A stretch of 64,000 nt of DNA, taken from contig JBBSUG010000027.1 of NCBI GenBank assembly GCA_038235165.1, positions 1 through 64,000 of the forward strand. The letters are read 5' to 3'. The stretch comes from GCA-002050365 sp038235165. Its GTDB lineage: Bacteria; Acidobacteriota; Blastocatellia; Pyrinomonadales; Pyrinomonadaceae. The notes beneath the pieces are model-generated. The model saw nothing but the letters and a program-made list of their open reading frames with translations, was not told where the DNA came from and searched no databases. Shown piece after piece: positions 8,836-17,859 of the stretch. Positions within the stretch are counted from its first letter, which is position 1. The number at the start of each line of letters is the position of its first letter. The position numbers and the translations under genes were made by a program.

Positions 8836-9931
8836 AAAAAATCTCATAATTTCCGTTTTATTTCTCGGCGGCTCAATTATTTTAATTTCCGCGCTGCATT
8901 TTCTCACGCCGATTGACAACCTCGTTTTTCACCAAATCTACCAAAGACTTTATTACATTCCGATCATTCTCGCCGCGTTTTGGTATGGCTGGCGCGGCGG
9001 TCTGGGCGCGGCACTGTTTGCTTGCATCAGCTATGTGCCGCATATTTCGATGCACTGGCAGCACCAAAATTACGATTACGCGCTCAATCAATACGCGGAA
9101 ATCGCACTATTTTTCGTCATCGGCGCGGTGACGGGTTGGCTCGGCGATCAAAAACGCCGCGAACACAAACGCGCCGAACGCATCAACGCCGAACTGCAAA
9201 CCGCCTACGCCGATCTGCGCCAAACAGTCGGACAGCTTTTGCAAGCCGAACGCCTTTCGTCGCTCGCGGAAATCGCGTCCAGCGTAGTTCACGAAATCCG
9301 CAATCCGCTCGGCGCAATCAAAGGCGCGGTTGAAATTCTCGAAGACGAATTGGCTGAAAACAGCCCGCGCCGCGAATTCGCTCAAATCGCCAAAACGGAA
9401 GTTGAACGAATAGACAAACTCGTGCAGGAATTTTTTCATTTCGCCCGCGCCAAAAAGCCGGATCGTCAGCCGACCGATATGAATGAATTGATTCGTTCGG
9501 TCAAACTTTTAATTGAAAATCAAGCAAACGATCAAAAGGTCATTCTTATCGAAGATTTAACCGAGAACTTGCCGCTCGTTGCCGTTGACGCGGAACAAAT
9601 CAAACAAATTTTGTTAAATTTGGCGATAAATTCCTTGCAGGCGATGCCCGATGGCGGCACATTTACATTGCGAACTTTTCAAAAGGACGGTAAATTTTTC
9701 ATCGAAACCGAAGACACCGGCGGTGGCATTAGTGAAGCAGATAGAGCAAAAATCTTTGATCCGTTTTTCACTACCAAAGATAAAGGACTGGGTTTAGGTT
9801 TATCGGTAGTTTACAAGATTGTTAATCAACATGAAGGACAAATGAATGTCTACAACACTGCTGAGGGAGCCAGATTTTTATTCTCACTCGGGTCGTCTGT
9901 GGAAGTTTTCAGGCTTATTGACAAAAGTTAA
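8828..9931 (+). CDS. Membrane sensor histidine kinase, partner of the upstream NtrC-type regulator
   Basis: 367 aa from ATG 8828 (a TTG directly before it is less likely). Several transmembrane helices occupy residues 5-105 and leave almost no periplasmic domain, so sensing is probably within the membrane. A short coiled coil leads to the HisKA box (SSVVHEIRNPLGAIKGAVEIL, phosphorylated His near 159) and the HATPase domain with N-box NLAINSLQAMP, FDPFFTTK and the GLGLGLS G2 box. Overlap with the regulator gene marks them as one system. The signal is unknown; metal stress is suggested by the neighbouring copper genes. Confidence 0.9.
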   Translation: MNKKNLIISVLFLGGSIILISALHFLTPIDNLVFHQIYQRLYYIPIILAAFWYGWRGGLGAALFACISYVPHISMHWQHQNYDYALNQYAEIALFFVIGAVTGWLGDQKRREHKRAERINAELQTAYADLRQTVGQLLQAERLSSLAEIASSVVHEIRNPLGAIKGAVEILEDELAENSPRREFAQIAKTEVERIDKLVQEFFHFARAKKPDRQPTDMNELIRSVKLLIENQANDQKVILIEDLTENLPLVAVDAEQIKQILLNLAINSLQAMPDGGTFTLRTFQKDGKFFIETEDTGGGISEADRAKIFDPFFTTKDKGLGLGLSVVYKIVNQHEGQMNVYNTAEGARFLFSLGSSVEVFRLIDKS

Positions 9932-10298
9932 ATAATACCAAAACAACATAAGTTATGTTAATCGCTGCTTTTTCGGAGATTGAATCTCAAGTAAAAAGCT
10001 GTGCGACCTTTTAACCACCGGTGATCTGCGATTTTAGATCGAATCCAACATTGGGAACACCAACCGCACGTTGCGTCTGATAATAGCCCCATAACTCTCT
10101 TAGTTTTTTATCTGATTTTTTAATATTTTATAAAGGCATTTGGTAAATTTGTGAAAGAGTATTTAAGAAATAAGACATTTAGTTATTATCGGACGCGCCG
10201 ATTGCAGTACGCAATCGGCGGCGCATTGACTCGGGGGATTTTGGCAACGATCAAACGGCACTTTTTCGCTGGTTGCGAGTGTCTGTTTTTTTTATCGG
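9932..10298. other. 367-bp convergent intergenic region
   Basis: It separates the kinase gene from the converging peptidase gene. No coding sequence or clear terminator was recognised. The one structured part is the hairpin at 10196-10220. Confidence 0.5.
10196..10220. repeat. Perfect 10-bp inverted repeat
   Basis: CGCCGATTGC (10196-10205), loop AGTAC, GCAATCGGCG (10211-10220). It lies between convergent genes, where it could end transcription, but no T-run follows on either strand. Confidence 0.6.
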
Positions 10299-12443
10299 CT
10301 ACTTGAAGTTCTTAAATGGGCTAATTCTGACCGTCCCGTTTGTGTATGACGGCTGCATAATTTGTATGTTCGGGTCAACTCCCGATGCCTTTCTTCGCGC
10401 CTGCGTGTCCGTAAAGGTCACTATTGTTTCTCCCGCTGCCTTTGCCGCAGTTGAAAACGTAGCATAAACGAGTATTTGATTTGTTCCGGCGACAATTTTT
10501 CCGCCGTTGAATGAAGTTACCGACAAGCCGATTTGCCCCGCCGTGTTCGTGTTAAAAATAACATTGCCGCCCGCCGTGCCGATTGTTATCTGCGGATTGG
10601 TCAATTTTTCGGCATCATAATTTAGACTAAACGAATATCCCGCCTCGTCTCCGACTGCATCTACCCGAATCGGCACGGTCAAACTTTGTCCGGCAACCGT
10701 ATATTGACCGTCCGCCCGCAAAGCGGCAATAACCGGCACACCGCCTCGTTTTGTTCTTTCGCCGCGCAGATTTAAACTGCCGATTAACGAACCGAATAAG
10801 TCGTCTGACGAAAAATCAATTGGCGGCGGTACGGAACCCGGACCGCCAGTCAATTGGTTGGAGTCAATTCCGACCGAGTAGCGACGCGCCTGTTGGATGT
10901 CATCGGCATCTACTGTGCCGTCGCCCGCCGTTGAACGCGGCGAACAGTCGGCGCGCTGCAACTCGTTCGACTGATACGGCAGACCGCCGCCAACGACAAA
11001 ACGGCGAATTTGCTCAACATCGTCGGCATCAACAAAGCCGTCACCGGTCGGTCTGCTCTGCACATCCGCTTCATACGTCAAACCGGTCGTTCCCTGAGTT
11101 CCCTTTGCCAGCTCGCCGAGGTATGAGACGGCGAGGTTGGCGAATTTGAGAGCGTGACTGGCATTATTGCCGCTTTGCGCGAGCGTATCGCCGGTCGTGT
11201 GAATAGTCTGATTTGAAGGTTCCGACTCAAAAGGGAAAGAGGCAGCGAAACCCTTATTTGTCCAGGAAGCGTGGTCGGAGCAGCTGTATCCGCAGGTCGA
11301 GTCGCCGAATGTTATTGACGGCTGATAATACATGATTAAATCACGAATAAATTGATTCTGGGAGGCGTTCGTAAAATCGGTTATTAATATTATGTCAGCC
11401 GGCGAATTGATACTTTTGTAATTCGTCATATCGAGCTGCAAGACCCCGACCACATTAACGGCACGGGTTTGAAAATCGGCGGCGATTTCATTGGATCCGC
11501 GCAGTCCGACTTCCTCCGCCGCATACGCCATAAATTTAACGGTTCGCTGCGGGCGAAAATTCTTGGCGATCATCACGCGGATGACTTCCGTCATCGTCGC
11601 AATGCCCGAAGCATCATCGTCGGCACCCGGCGCATTTAGTGTCGCGCCGTTCCGATTGATCGAATCCTGATGACCGCCCATCACGACGACTTCATTCGGC
11701 AGCGTCGTTCCCTGCACGGTCATAATAATCGAAGGCTGGGGTGTCACAGCGGCGGAGTGAACAAAAAACTCGACCGTAACATCGCTTCGACCGGCAGCCA
11801 GCGCAGTCCATTTGTTTTTTATCCAGTTCGCCGAATTCGTTCCGCTCGGCTGATTATGGCGGCGATTAGGGAAATCGGTCGAAAGTCGTGTGATAGTTTC
11901 CCGAATTTGCGGTTCCTGAGTCTCAGTGAGCATTGCGTTGACCGTTGTTTGATTGTCAATCGAATAGACTACCGCCGTTTTGTCAGTTTGCGCCCGCGAT
12001 GTTTCGTCAATCGAAAGCTCTGCCGCCGCCAATGTTTCGTGCCACATAAAGCCGCCGCATTTGTGAAATTCTTCGTGCATACTCCGCGTCAAATCGAGAA
12101 TCTGCCGTTCATCCGCTTCTGCGACAATAAAGGCTCCGCGCTTTTCAGCTACTTTCAAATCAAATTCACCGCCTTTATTTCGGACGGCATTTTGAATGTG
12201 GTCAAACTCGTCCGCATCTACAGTTATCCATCCAATCGAGGAATCTTTGACGGTCTCCCTGCCCGAGTTTTCGCCCGTCTGCTTCGGTCCTGTTGAACTG
12301 TCAGGTTGATTTGACGGATTTACATTTGATTCAGCCAGAGATGGTACCGAGCCGGAAGCAGTCAAAATTACCAGGGTCAGCAAAAAGGTAAATAAAATGA
12401 AAACCGGCAGATAAATTTTTTGATAAGTGGATTGCGTGATCAT
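10299..12443 (-). CDS. Secreted M28-type metallopeptidase with dockerin-like and cohesin-like modules
   Basis: 714 aa. An N-terminal hydrophobic segment (about 10-30) serves as signal or anchor. The peptidase domain (about 195-455) shows the M28 zinc ligand set: GGHQDS (His near 258), GADDDASG (bridging Asp), AAEEVG (catalytic Glu pair), LDMTNY (Asp) and CSDHASW (His), so a co-catalytic two-zinc aminopeptidase is expected. Two calcium-binding dockerin-type repeats follow (GDGFVDADDVEQIRRF and GDGTVDADDIQQARRY, about 468-530), then a cohesin-like beta-sandwich (about 580-690). Both modules in one chain could give self- or cross-association, but they may only be calcium-stabilised spacers. Probably exported to degrade peptides. 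Confidence 0.85.
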   Translation of the reverse strand: MITQSTYQKIYLPVFILFTFLLTLVILTASGSVPSLAESNVNPSNQPDSSTGPKQTGENSGRETVKDSSIGWITVDADEFDHIQNAVRNKGGEFDLKVAEKRGAFIVAEADERQILDLTRSMHEEFHKCGGFMWHETLAAAELSIDETSRAQTDKTAVVYSIDNQTTVNAMLTETQEPQIRETITRLSTDFPNRRHNQPSGTNSANWIKNKWTALAAGRSDVTVEFFVHSAAVTPQPSIIMTVQGTTLPNEVVVMGGHQDSINRNGATLNAPGADDDASGIATMTEVIRVMIAKNFRPQRTVKFMAYAAEEVGLRGSNEIAADFQTRAVNVVGVLQLDMTNYKSINSPADIILITDFTNASQNQFIRDLIMYYQPSITFGDSTCGYSCSDHASWTNKGFAASFPFESEPSNQTIHTTGDTLAQSGNNASHALKFANLAVSYLGELAKGTQGTTGLTYEADVQSRPTGDGFVDADDVEQIRRFVVGGGLPYQSNELQRADCSPRSTAGDGTVDADDIQQARRYSVGIDSNQLTGGPGSVPPPIDFSSDDLFGSLIGSLNLRGERTKRGGVPVIAALRADGQYTVAGQSLTVPIRVDAVGDEAGYSFSLNYDAEKLTNPQITIGTAGGNVIFNTNTAGQIGLSVTSFNGGKIVAGTNQILVYATFSTAAKAAGETIVTFTDTQARRKASGVDPNIQIMQPSYTNGTVRISPFKNFK

Positions 12444-12757
12444 AATAAAGTCAATTTAACCACACGACAGCAGAAGAATATACCCGAAAGCAAGTGGTTT
12501 GCGAAAAAAAATGAAGGAATTAGTTCTTCTTTCTCAATAGCCACCGCGATTCGGCAAAAATTCTGCCTCACGCGCTTTGCCGATTTGTGTAGGTGTCGGA
12601 AAGAAATCTTTGCTATGATTCAATCAAGCTGCCCTTTTTTGGTTTCAAAACAGTTTTTCAGTTTTAATAGTTGAATTCATCACGTTGAAACTCACGCTAA
12701 ATTTGATGTTTGCGGCAGATTAGTTAAACTATTTATTGTTCCGACGTAAAAGCAAAA
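12444..12757. other. Divergent intergenic region
   Basis: 314 bp between the start of the peptidase gene (minus strand) and the ROK regulator (plus strand). It must hold promoters for both. I could not pick out convincing -35/-10 pairs or operators, and no small gene is evident. Confidence 0.5.
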
Positions 12758-13942
12758 GTGATTAAAATTAAGCAGACATCCCGGCTGAAAATGGTTGATA
12801 TTCATGACATCAGGAATATTAATCAAACGCTGTTGTTGCATCTAATTCGTGAAAAGCAGCCTATTTCGCGGGCGGAAATTGCCAAAGTTTCCGGTCTGCG
12901 TCCGGGAACCGTTTCTTCGATTGTCAATCGTTTGATCCGCAAAGGCGTAATTTACGAAGGCGCGGAAGGACCTTCGAGCGGCGGGCGCAAACCGACTTAT
13001 CTTTACATCAACGGCGAAAACGCCTATGTTTTAGCGGTTGACATCGGTGTCCGCGAAACCGTCTATGCCGTCAGCGATTTTAACGGGCGGATTCTCAAAC
13101 AAAAAGCGTTGATGACCGAGGGCAAACCGCAAATCTTTTTAGAACGTCTGGCGGCGGAAATCAAAAAAACCATCGAAAAAAATTATCCGCGTTCAAAATT
13201 TGAAGCCGTCGGCGTGAGCGTTCCCGGACTGATTAAACGCGACACCGGCGAAGTTGCCGTGTCGCCGAATCTCGATTGGAACGACACGCCCGTCAAAGCG
13301 ATTCTGGAAAAAAATCTCAATCTGCCGGTCTTCGTCGAAAACGATGCCAACGCCGCCGCGTTTTCCGAACTCTGGTATGGTCCGCTTGATGAAATAAAAG
13401 TTAAAACTCTACTTTATATTTTAGTCGTTGATGGTCTCGGAACGGGTTTGATTATCAATGGCGAACTGCACGTCGGTTCGCAGATCGGCTTAGGCGGCTT
13501 CGGTCATATGTCGCTTGATCCGAACGGTGAAATCTGCTCGTGCGGACGAAGAGGCTGCTGGGAAACGCTCGCCTCGGAAAGCGCGACGCTGGCGCGTTAT
13601 TACCGGTTGATGAACAGCAAAAAAGGCACGATGACGATTTCCATCACCGAACTGATCGCTAATGCCAATCGCGGCGACGAAAAAGCGATTGCGGCAATCA
13701 GAGCGACGGCGGAATATCTCGGCGAAGGCATTGCAAGTTTGGCGCACGGATTAAGCCCTGAAATAATCGTCATCGGCGGCGATATTTCCGCCGCCTGGAA
13801 TTTGATGGAGCCGATCATCAAGGAAAAGGTCAAAAGCCGTTATCTAATTCCGTCAATCGCCAAAATCGAGATTCGCGCGGCGAGCGTCCAGCGTCCGAGT
13901 TTGTTCGGCGCGATTCCGATTGCGCTGCAAAATTTCTTTTAA
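12758..13942 (+). CDS. ROK-family transcriptional repressor (NagC/Mlc/XylR type)
   Basis: 394 aa from GTG 12758; ATG 12791 is a possible alternative. An N-terminal winged helix (about 20-75; INQTLLLHLIREKQPISRAEIAKVSGLRPGTVS) precedes a ROK sugar-kinase-like domain. That domain has the nucleotide-fold start VLAVDIGV, VPGLI and ENDANAAAFSE, and the zinc-binding signature GFGHMSLDPNGEICSCGRRGCWE (about 246-270). ROK repressors sense a sugar or sugar phosphate and release their operators. It opens the carbohydrate locus and probably controls it. A perfect palindrome overlapping the symporter promoter (14904-14915) is a candidate operator. Confidence 0.9.
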   Translation: MIKIKQTSRLKMVDIHDIRNINQTLLLHLIREKQPISRAEIAKVSGLRPGTVSSIVNRLIRKGVIYEGAEGPSSGGRKPTYLYINGENAYVLAVDIGVRETVYAVSDFNGRILKQKALMTEGKPQIFLERLAAEIKKTIEKNYPRSKFEAVGVSVPGLIKRDTGEVAVSPNLDWNDTPVKAILEKNLNLPVFVENDANAAAFSELWYGPLDEIKVKTLLYILVVDGLGTGLIINGELHVGSQIGLGGFGHMSLDPNGEICSCGRRGCWETLASESATLARYYRLMNSKKGTMTISITELIANANRGDEKAIAAIRATAEYLGEGIASLAHGLSPEIIVIGGDISAAWNLMEPIIKEKVKSRYLIPSIAKIEIRAASVQRPSLFGAIPIALQNFF

Positions 13943-13949
13943 TTTCAAG

Positions 13950-14732
13950 ATGATTATGAAAAGCGGCGTTTTCAAACTGCACAGCAAACTGCTCGATAAA
14001 GAAGTTCCATTCCGCGTAATTCTCCCGGAAAACTACGAAAACTCCTCTTCAAAATTTCCTGTGTTGTATTTGCTGCACGGACTTTTCGGGAATTTCGATA
14101 ATTGGGCGATTAATACAAAGATTCTCGAATATGCGGCGCAACGTTCTTTCATAATCGTCTGTGCGGAAGGCGGCGACGGCTGGTATGCGGACAGTCCGCA
14201 TCTGCCGCATCATTTTTACGAAAGTTATATTTTGCAGGAGTTGATTCCTGAAATCGAAAAAAAATTCAAGATTGAAACGAGCCGCGCAAGGCGGGCGATT
14301 GCGGGTCTTTCGATGGGCGGTTACGGGGCGTTTAAATTCGCTTTTCGCCGACCTGAAATGTTTTGTTTCGCCGCCGCGATGAGCGGTGCTTTTTTCGCCG
14401 CCGTAATTTCCGACGGTGTTTTGTGGACGGAATTGCAGCCTTCGATCAGTGCGGTTTTCGGCGATGACTATGAACTGCGAGCGCGCAATGATTTGTTTCA
14501 CATTATCGAGAATTTTCCCGAAGAAAAAATCCCCGATCTGCCTTTTCTTTATTTCGATTGCGGTGCTGACGATGATTTGCTGCCCGTCAATTTCCATCTG
14601 GCGAAAGTTTTAAAAGAGCGCGGAATCGCTCACGATTTTCAGATATTTTCCGGCGGACACGATTGGGATTACTGGAATTCACGGTTAAAGCAAGTTTTGC
14701 GAACTGCCGAAACTCTGTTTACGAACGATTAA
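13950..14732 (+). CDS. Esterase of the esterase D / antigen 85 family (alpha/beta hydrolase)
   Basis: About 260 aa, starting at ATG 13950 or ATG 13956. The fold and catalytic triad are visible: nucleophile elbow GLSMGG, a late Asp in FDCGADDD and His in SGGHDWDYW. There is no signal peptide, so it is cytoplasmic. PF00756 members include S-formylglutathione hydrolases and acyl-carbohydrate esterases; the location after a ROK regulator favours removal of acyl groups from an imported sugar. The specific substrate is unknown. Confidence 0.82.
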   Translation: MIMKSGVFKLHSKLLDKEVPFRVILPENYENSSSKFPVLYLLHGLFGNFDNWAINTKILEYAAQRSFIIVCAEGGDGWYADSPHLPHHFYESYILQELIPEIEKKFKIETSRARRAIAGLSMGGYGAFKFAFRRPEMFCFAAAMSGAFFAAVISDGVLWTELQPSISAVFGDDYELRARNDLFHIIENFPEEKIPDLPFLYFDCGADDDLLPVNFHLAKVLKERGIAHDFQIFSGGHDWDYWNSRLKQVLRTAETLFTND

Positions 14733-14882
14733 AAATGAATTCCCGCTGATTGAATGTCAGACCAGCAAACCTTTAATTCAACGCGAAATTTCGATTTTGT
14801 TTAATTATCTTTGCCTGTAAAAAAGATTACGATCACAAATAGTTGCCCTGCCCAACAAATTCCACAAATATCTAAAAAAAAC

Positions 14883-14915
14883 TTGACACTCATTTTAAGA
14901 GGTGTTATTAATAAC
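14883..14915 (+). promoter_or_regulatory. Sigma70-type promoter with overlapping palindromic operator
   Basis: TTGACA (14883-14888), 17-bp spacer, TATTAA (14906-14911). The -10 box lies inside the perfect 12-bp palindrome GTTATTAATAAC (14904-14915). A repressor bound here would block RNA polymerase; the ROK protein encoded nearby is the obvious candidate. It is the only strong promoter seen in the 311-bp gap (14733-15043) and would drive the symporter operon. Confidence 0.6.
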
Positions 14916-15043
14916 TTAATCTTCGGTTAAAATAAAGTTTTACAAAAATTTAATTACCAATCAATTTACCGGCTAAAACGCCGCAAAAGTTAAGCAGATT
15001 ATTCAGCGAGCTTTTTTTAGAGTCAAAACTAAGAGGGAAAATT

Positions 15044-16861
15044 ATGCAGCTTTCAACGCTTGACCAAATTATCGTTGTCCTTTATCTCGCCGCGATTATG
15101 AGCATCGGATTTGCGATGAAGCGGAAAGCGTCAAAGGGAATGTCATCTTATTTTTTGGGCGGACGGCAGCTTCCCTGGTGGGCGTTGGCGATGTCGGGTT
15201 CGTCATCGTATTTTGATATTACCGGGACGATGTGGATCGTTTCGACCTTTATCGCGCTCGGTTTGAAAGGAATGTGGGTGCATTGGCTGTGGGGTTTTCC
15301 AATTACGGCTTTCTACCTGGCATATATGGGCAAGTGGATTCGCCGCTCGAATGTAATGACCGGGGCGGAATGGATGAAAACCCGTTTCGGGACGAATAAA
15401 GCGGGCGATATTGCCAGACTTTCCTATACTTTGTTCGCGGTGCTGACAATCTCTGCGCTGTTGGGGTATTCGGCAATCGGGATGGGCAAATTCGGCGCGA
15501 TTTTCCTGCCTTTTTCACCGACCGTCTGTGCGATGTTGATTTTAGGCGTGACCGGATTGTATGTGATCCTGGGCGGATTTCAAGGCATCGTCCGCGTTGA
15601 AATCGTGCAGACGATTGTGTTGAGCGCGGGCGCGATTGTGTTTTCGATCATCGGTTATCTGCATTTCGACGCGGTGCATTTTGCCGAAAAAATCCCGAAC
15701 GGCTGGCAGGATATTGCGCCGTCATTTCGACCGGAAGCGTTTCTGGGTTTGGTGACGGGCGGCACGGATTACTCTTTGTTCGGTCCACTCGTCGCGGTAT
15801 GGGTGGCAAAAGGCTTGCTGCTCTGTTTGAGCGGTCCCGAACAACTCTACGATTTTCAAAGATTTTTAGCCGCGAAAGATGAACGCGACGCTTCCAAACT
15901 CGGCGCATTGTGGGGCGCGATTCATACCGTCAGATGGTGTTTTGCGATGGCGATTGCGGTGATGGCGATTATGGGGATCGGCAACGCGGTTTTGGATGCG
16001 AAACTAAAAGCCGACCCGGAAACCGCACTGCCGCTGATTATCGGTTCGATGCTGCCCGTCGGTCTCGTCGGATTTATGCTCGCCGCACTGCTCTCGGGAT
16101 TTCTGGCGACGTTTAGTTCGACCGTCAACGGCGGCGCGGCGTATCTCGTCAAAGACATTTATCAACGCTATATCAACCCGACGGCAGACGCAAGAAAACT
16201 CGTTCGCGTCAGTTATCTCTCTTCGGCACTTCTAATCGTTGTCGGCTTAGTCATTTCGATCTTCGGCACTTCGATCAACACGGCTTTTTTGTGGATTTTC
16301 GGCACGCTCGCCGCCGGTATTCTGCCGCCGAACGTACTGCGCTGGTATTGGTGGCGGCTCAACGGACAGGGTTACGCGGCGGGCGTTTTCGGCGGAATGA
16401 TTTTATCGCTCGGACAGGTTTTTCTCGACACGACGGTTTTAGATCAACCTCTGCCGCTGTATATCGGATTTCCGGTGATTGCGGTTTGTTCGACGGTGAT
16501 TACGATTGTCGTTTCGATGATGACCGCGCCGACTGATTTGGAAACACTAAAGAATTTTTATCGCAAAGTGCAGCCTGCCGGTGCGTGGAAGCCGGCGCGG
16601 GCGGCGGTTTTGGCGGAAACCCCCGATTTTGTAAAGCAGTCGCCGTTCAAACTCGATTTTTTCAATACAATCGTCGCGTTAATCGGCATTACCGCACTAT
16701 ATGTTTCGATGCTTTACTTGATTTTGCACCGCCACGAAATCGCCTTTTCGCTGATGGCGGCGACGGTTGTTTCGACGGTTATTCTTTATTTCACTTGGTA
16801 TAAAACATTGCCGCCGCCTGCGCCGGTTTCTTCGGAAGACGCGGAAAATTTTATGGAGTAA
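15044..16861 (+). CDS. Sodium:solute symporter (SSS/SLC5 family)
   Basis: 605 aa with at least twelve hydrophobic helices. It shows the SSS N-terminus (DQIIVVLYLAAIMSIGFAMKRKASKGMSSYFLGGRQLPWWALAMSGSSS) including the YFLGGR/LPWW and helix-1 elements. It would couple inward sodium flow to uptake of a small solute, here most likely the sugar or uronate processed by the neighbouring enzymes. The SDR gene follows after 42 bp, suggesting co-transcription. Substrate cannot be read from sequence. Confidence 0.9.
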   Translation: MQLSTLDQIIVVLYLAAIMSIGFAMKRKASKGMSSYFLGGRQLPWWALAMSGSSSYFDITGTMWIVSTFIALGLKGMWVHWLWGFPITAFYLAYMGKWIRRSNVMTGAEWMKTRFGTNKAGDIARLSYTLFAVLTISALLGYSAIGMGKFGAIFLPFSPTVCAMLILGVTGLYVILGGFQGIVRVEIVQTIVLSAGAIVFSIIGYLHFDAVHFAEKIPNGWQDIAPSFRPEAFLGLVTGGTDYSLFGPLVAVWVAKGLLLCLSGPEQLYDFQRFLAAKDERDASKLGALWGAIHTVRWCFAMAIAVMAIMGIGNAVLDAKLKADPETALPLIIGSMLPVGLVGFMLAALLSGFLATFSSTVNGGAAYLVKDIYQRYINPTADARKLVRVSYLSSALLIVVGLVISIFGTSINTAFLWIFGTLAAGILPPNVLRWYWWRLNGQGYAAGVFGGMILSLGQVFLDTTVLDQPLPLYIGFPVIAVCSTVITIVVSMMTAPTDLETLKNFYRKVQPAGAWKPARAAVLAETPDFVKQSPFKLDFFNTIVALIGITALYVSMLYLILHRHEIAFSLMAATVVSTVILYFTWYKTLPPPAPVSSEDAENFME

Positions 16862-16903
16862 GACGGTGAAATGCAAAACTTGTCGGCAGTTCAGGAGAGT
16901 ATT

Positions 16904-17689
16904 ATGAGATTTGACGATAAAGCGGTAATTGTGACCGGCGGAGCGTTGGGAATCGGGAAAGCCGCGTGTGAAATTTTTGCCGAACGCGGCGCGAGCGTGG
17001 CGATTTTCGACTGGGACGAAAAAGCGGGTGTCGAAACGCGCGAACAAATCAAAAACAGCGGCGGGCGGGCGATTTTCCAAAAAGTCAATGTCGCCGATTA
17101 CGCGGCGGTTGAAAATGCCGTTAACGAAGTCGGCAATATCTTCGGCAAAATAAATTCGCTGGTTGTCAGCGCGGGCATTCAGCGATACGGAACGGCGGTT
17201 TCGACTTCGGAAGAGCAGTGGAATGAAGTTTTGGATGTGAATTTGAAAGGCGCGTGGCACGCCGCGAAAGCCGTTATTCCGTATTTGAAAGAAGCGGGCG
17301 GCGGCACGATTGTTAATGTTTCGAGCGTTCAGGCGTTGGCGAGTCAGCAGAATGTTTTAGCTTACACGATCAGCAAACACGGGCTTTTGGGGCTGACGCG
17401 CTCGACGGCGATGGACTTTGCGAAGGATAAAATTCGCGCCAACTGCGTCTGTCCGGGAACGGTTGACACGCCGATGCTCAAATGGGCGGCGGAACTCGAT
17501 CCGAATCCGCAATCGGTTTACGACGCTTGCAATAAAATGCACCCGCTCGGACGCATCGCCCAGCCGCGCGAAATCGCCGAAGTTGTCGCATTTCTCGCAC
17601 ACGAAAGTTCGTCATTCGTGACCGGCGCGATCTGGACGGTTGACGGCGGACTTTTGACGCAAATCGGCGGCGTGCCGCAGACGAATTAG
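16904..17689 (+). CDS. SDR-family NAD(P)-dependent oxidoreductase
   Basis: 261 aa from ATG 16904, chosen over ATG 16871 because AGGAG (16893-16897) is well placed. It has the classical Rossmann motif TGGALGIG (about 11-18), NVSS, the YxxxK catalytic pair in AYTISKHG (Tyr near 154) and the CPGTVDTPM segment. Classical SDRs of this kind oxidise sugars or sugar acids. In the present locus it could be the first sugar dehydrogenase of a non-phosphorylative pathway, but this is inference. Confidence 0.87.
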   Translation: MRFDDKAVIVTGGALGIGKAACEIFAERGASVAIFDWDEKAGVETREQIKNSGGRAIFQKVNVADYAAVENAVNEVGNIFGKINSLVVSAGIQRYGTAVSTSEEQWNEVLDVNLKGAWHAAKAVIPYLKEAGGGTIVNVSSVQALASQQNVLAYTISKHGLLGLTRSTAMDFAKDKIRANCVCPGTVDTPMLKWAAELDPNPQSVYDACNKMHPLGRIAQPREIAEVVAFLAHESSSFVTGAIWTVDGGLLTQIGGVPQTN

Positions 17690-17723
17690 TTAGAAGTTAA
17701 AAATTAGAAGTTTGAAGAGATTG

Positions 17724-17821
17724 AGCCACTGATTTACACGGATGAACACAAATAAAAACCTGATAAATTCCTTCGCTTGCATCTCTTAAAAATCCGAGTT
17801 TATCCGTGTAAATCAGTGGCT
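17724..17821. repeat. Dispersed palindromic repeat, copy 1
   Basis: AGCCACTGATTTACACGGAT (17724-17743) and its exact reverse complement (17802-17821) flank 58 bp. The outer 20 bp match the repeat at 54827-54933 in all but the two variable positions per arm, and similarity continues inward (GATGAACNCA). It lies just before the sugar-binding-protein gene and the RNA could fold into a long hairpin. Confidence 0.85.
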
Positions 17822-17859
17822 AAAAAATGAATTTGAATGGTTTCGGAGTATTTAATATT

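Noticed and set aside
10196..10220. Rho-independent terminator between convergent genes
   Set aside because: The stem is strong but no T-run follows on either strand, so it is listed only as an inverted repeat.
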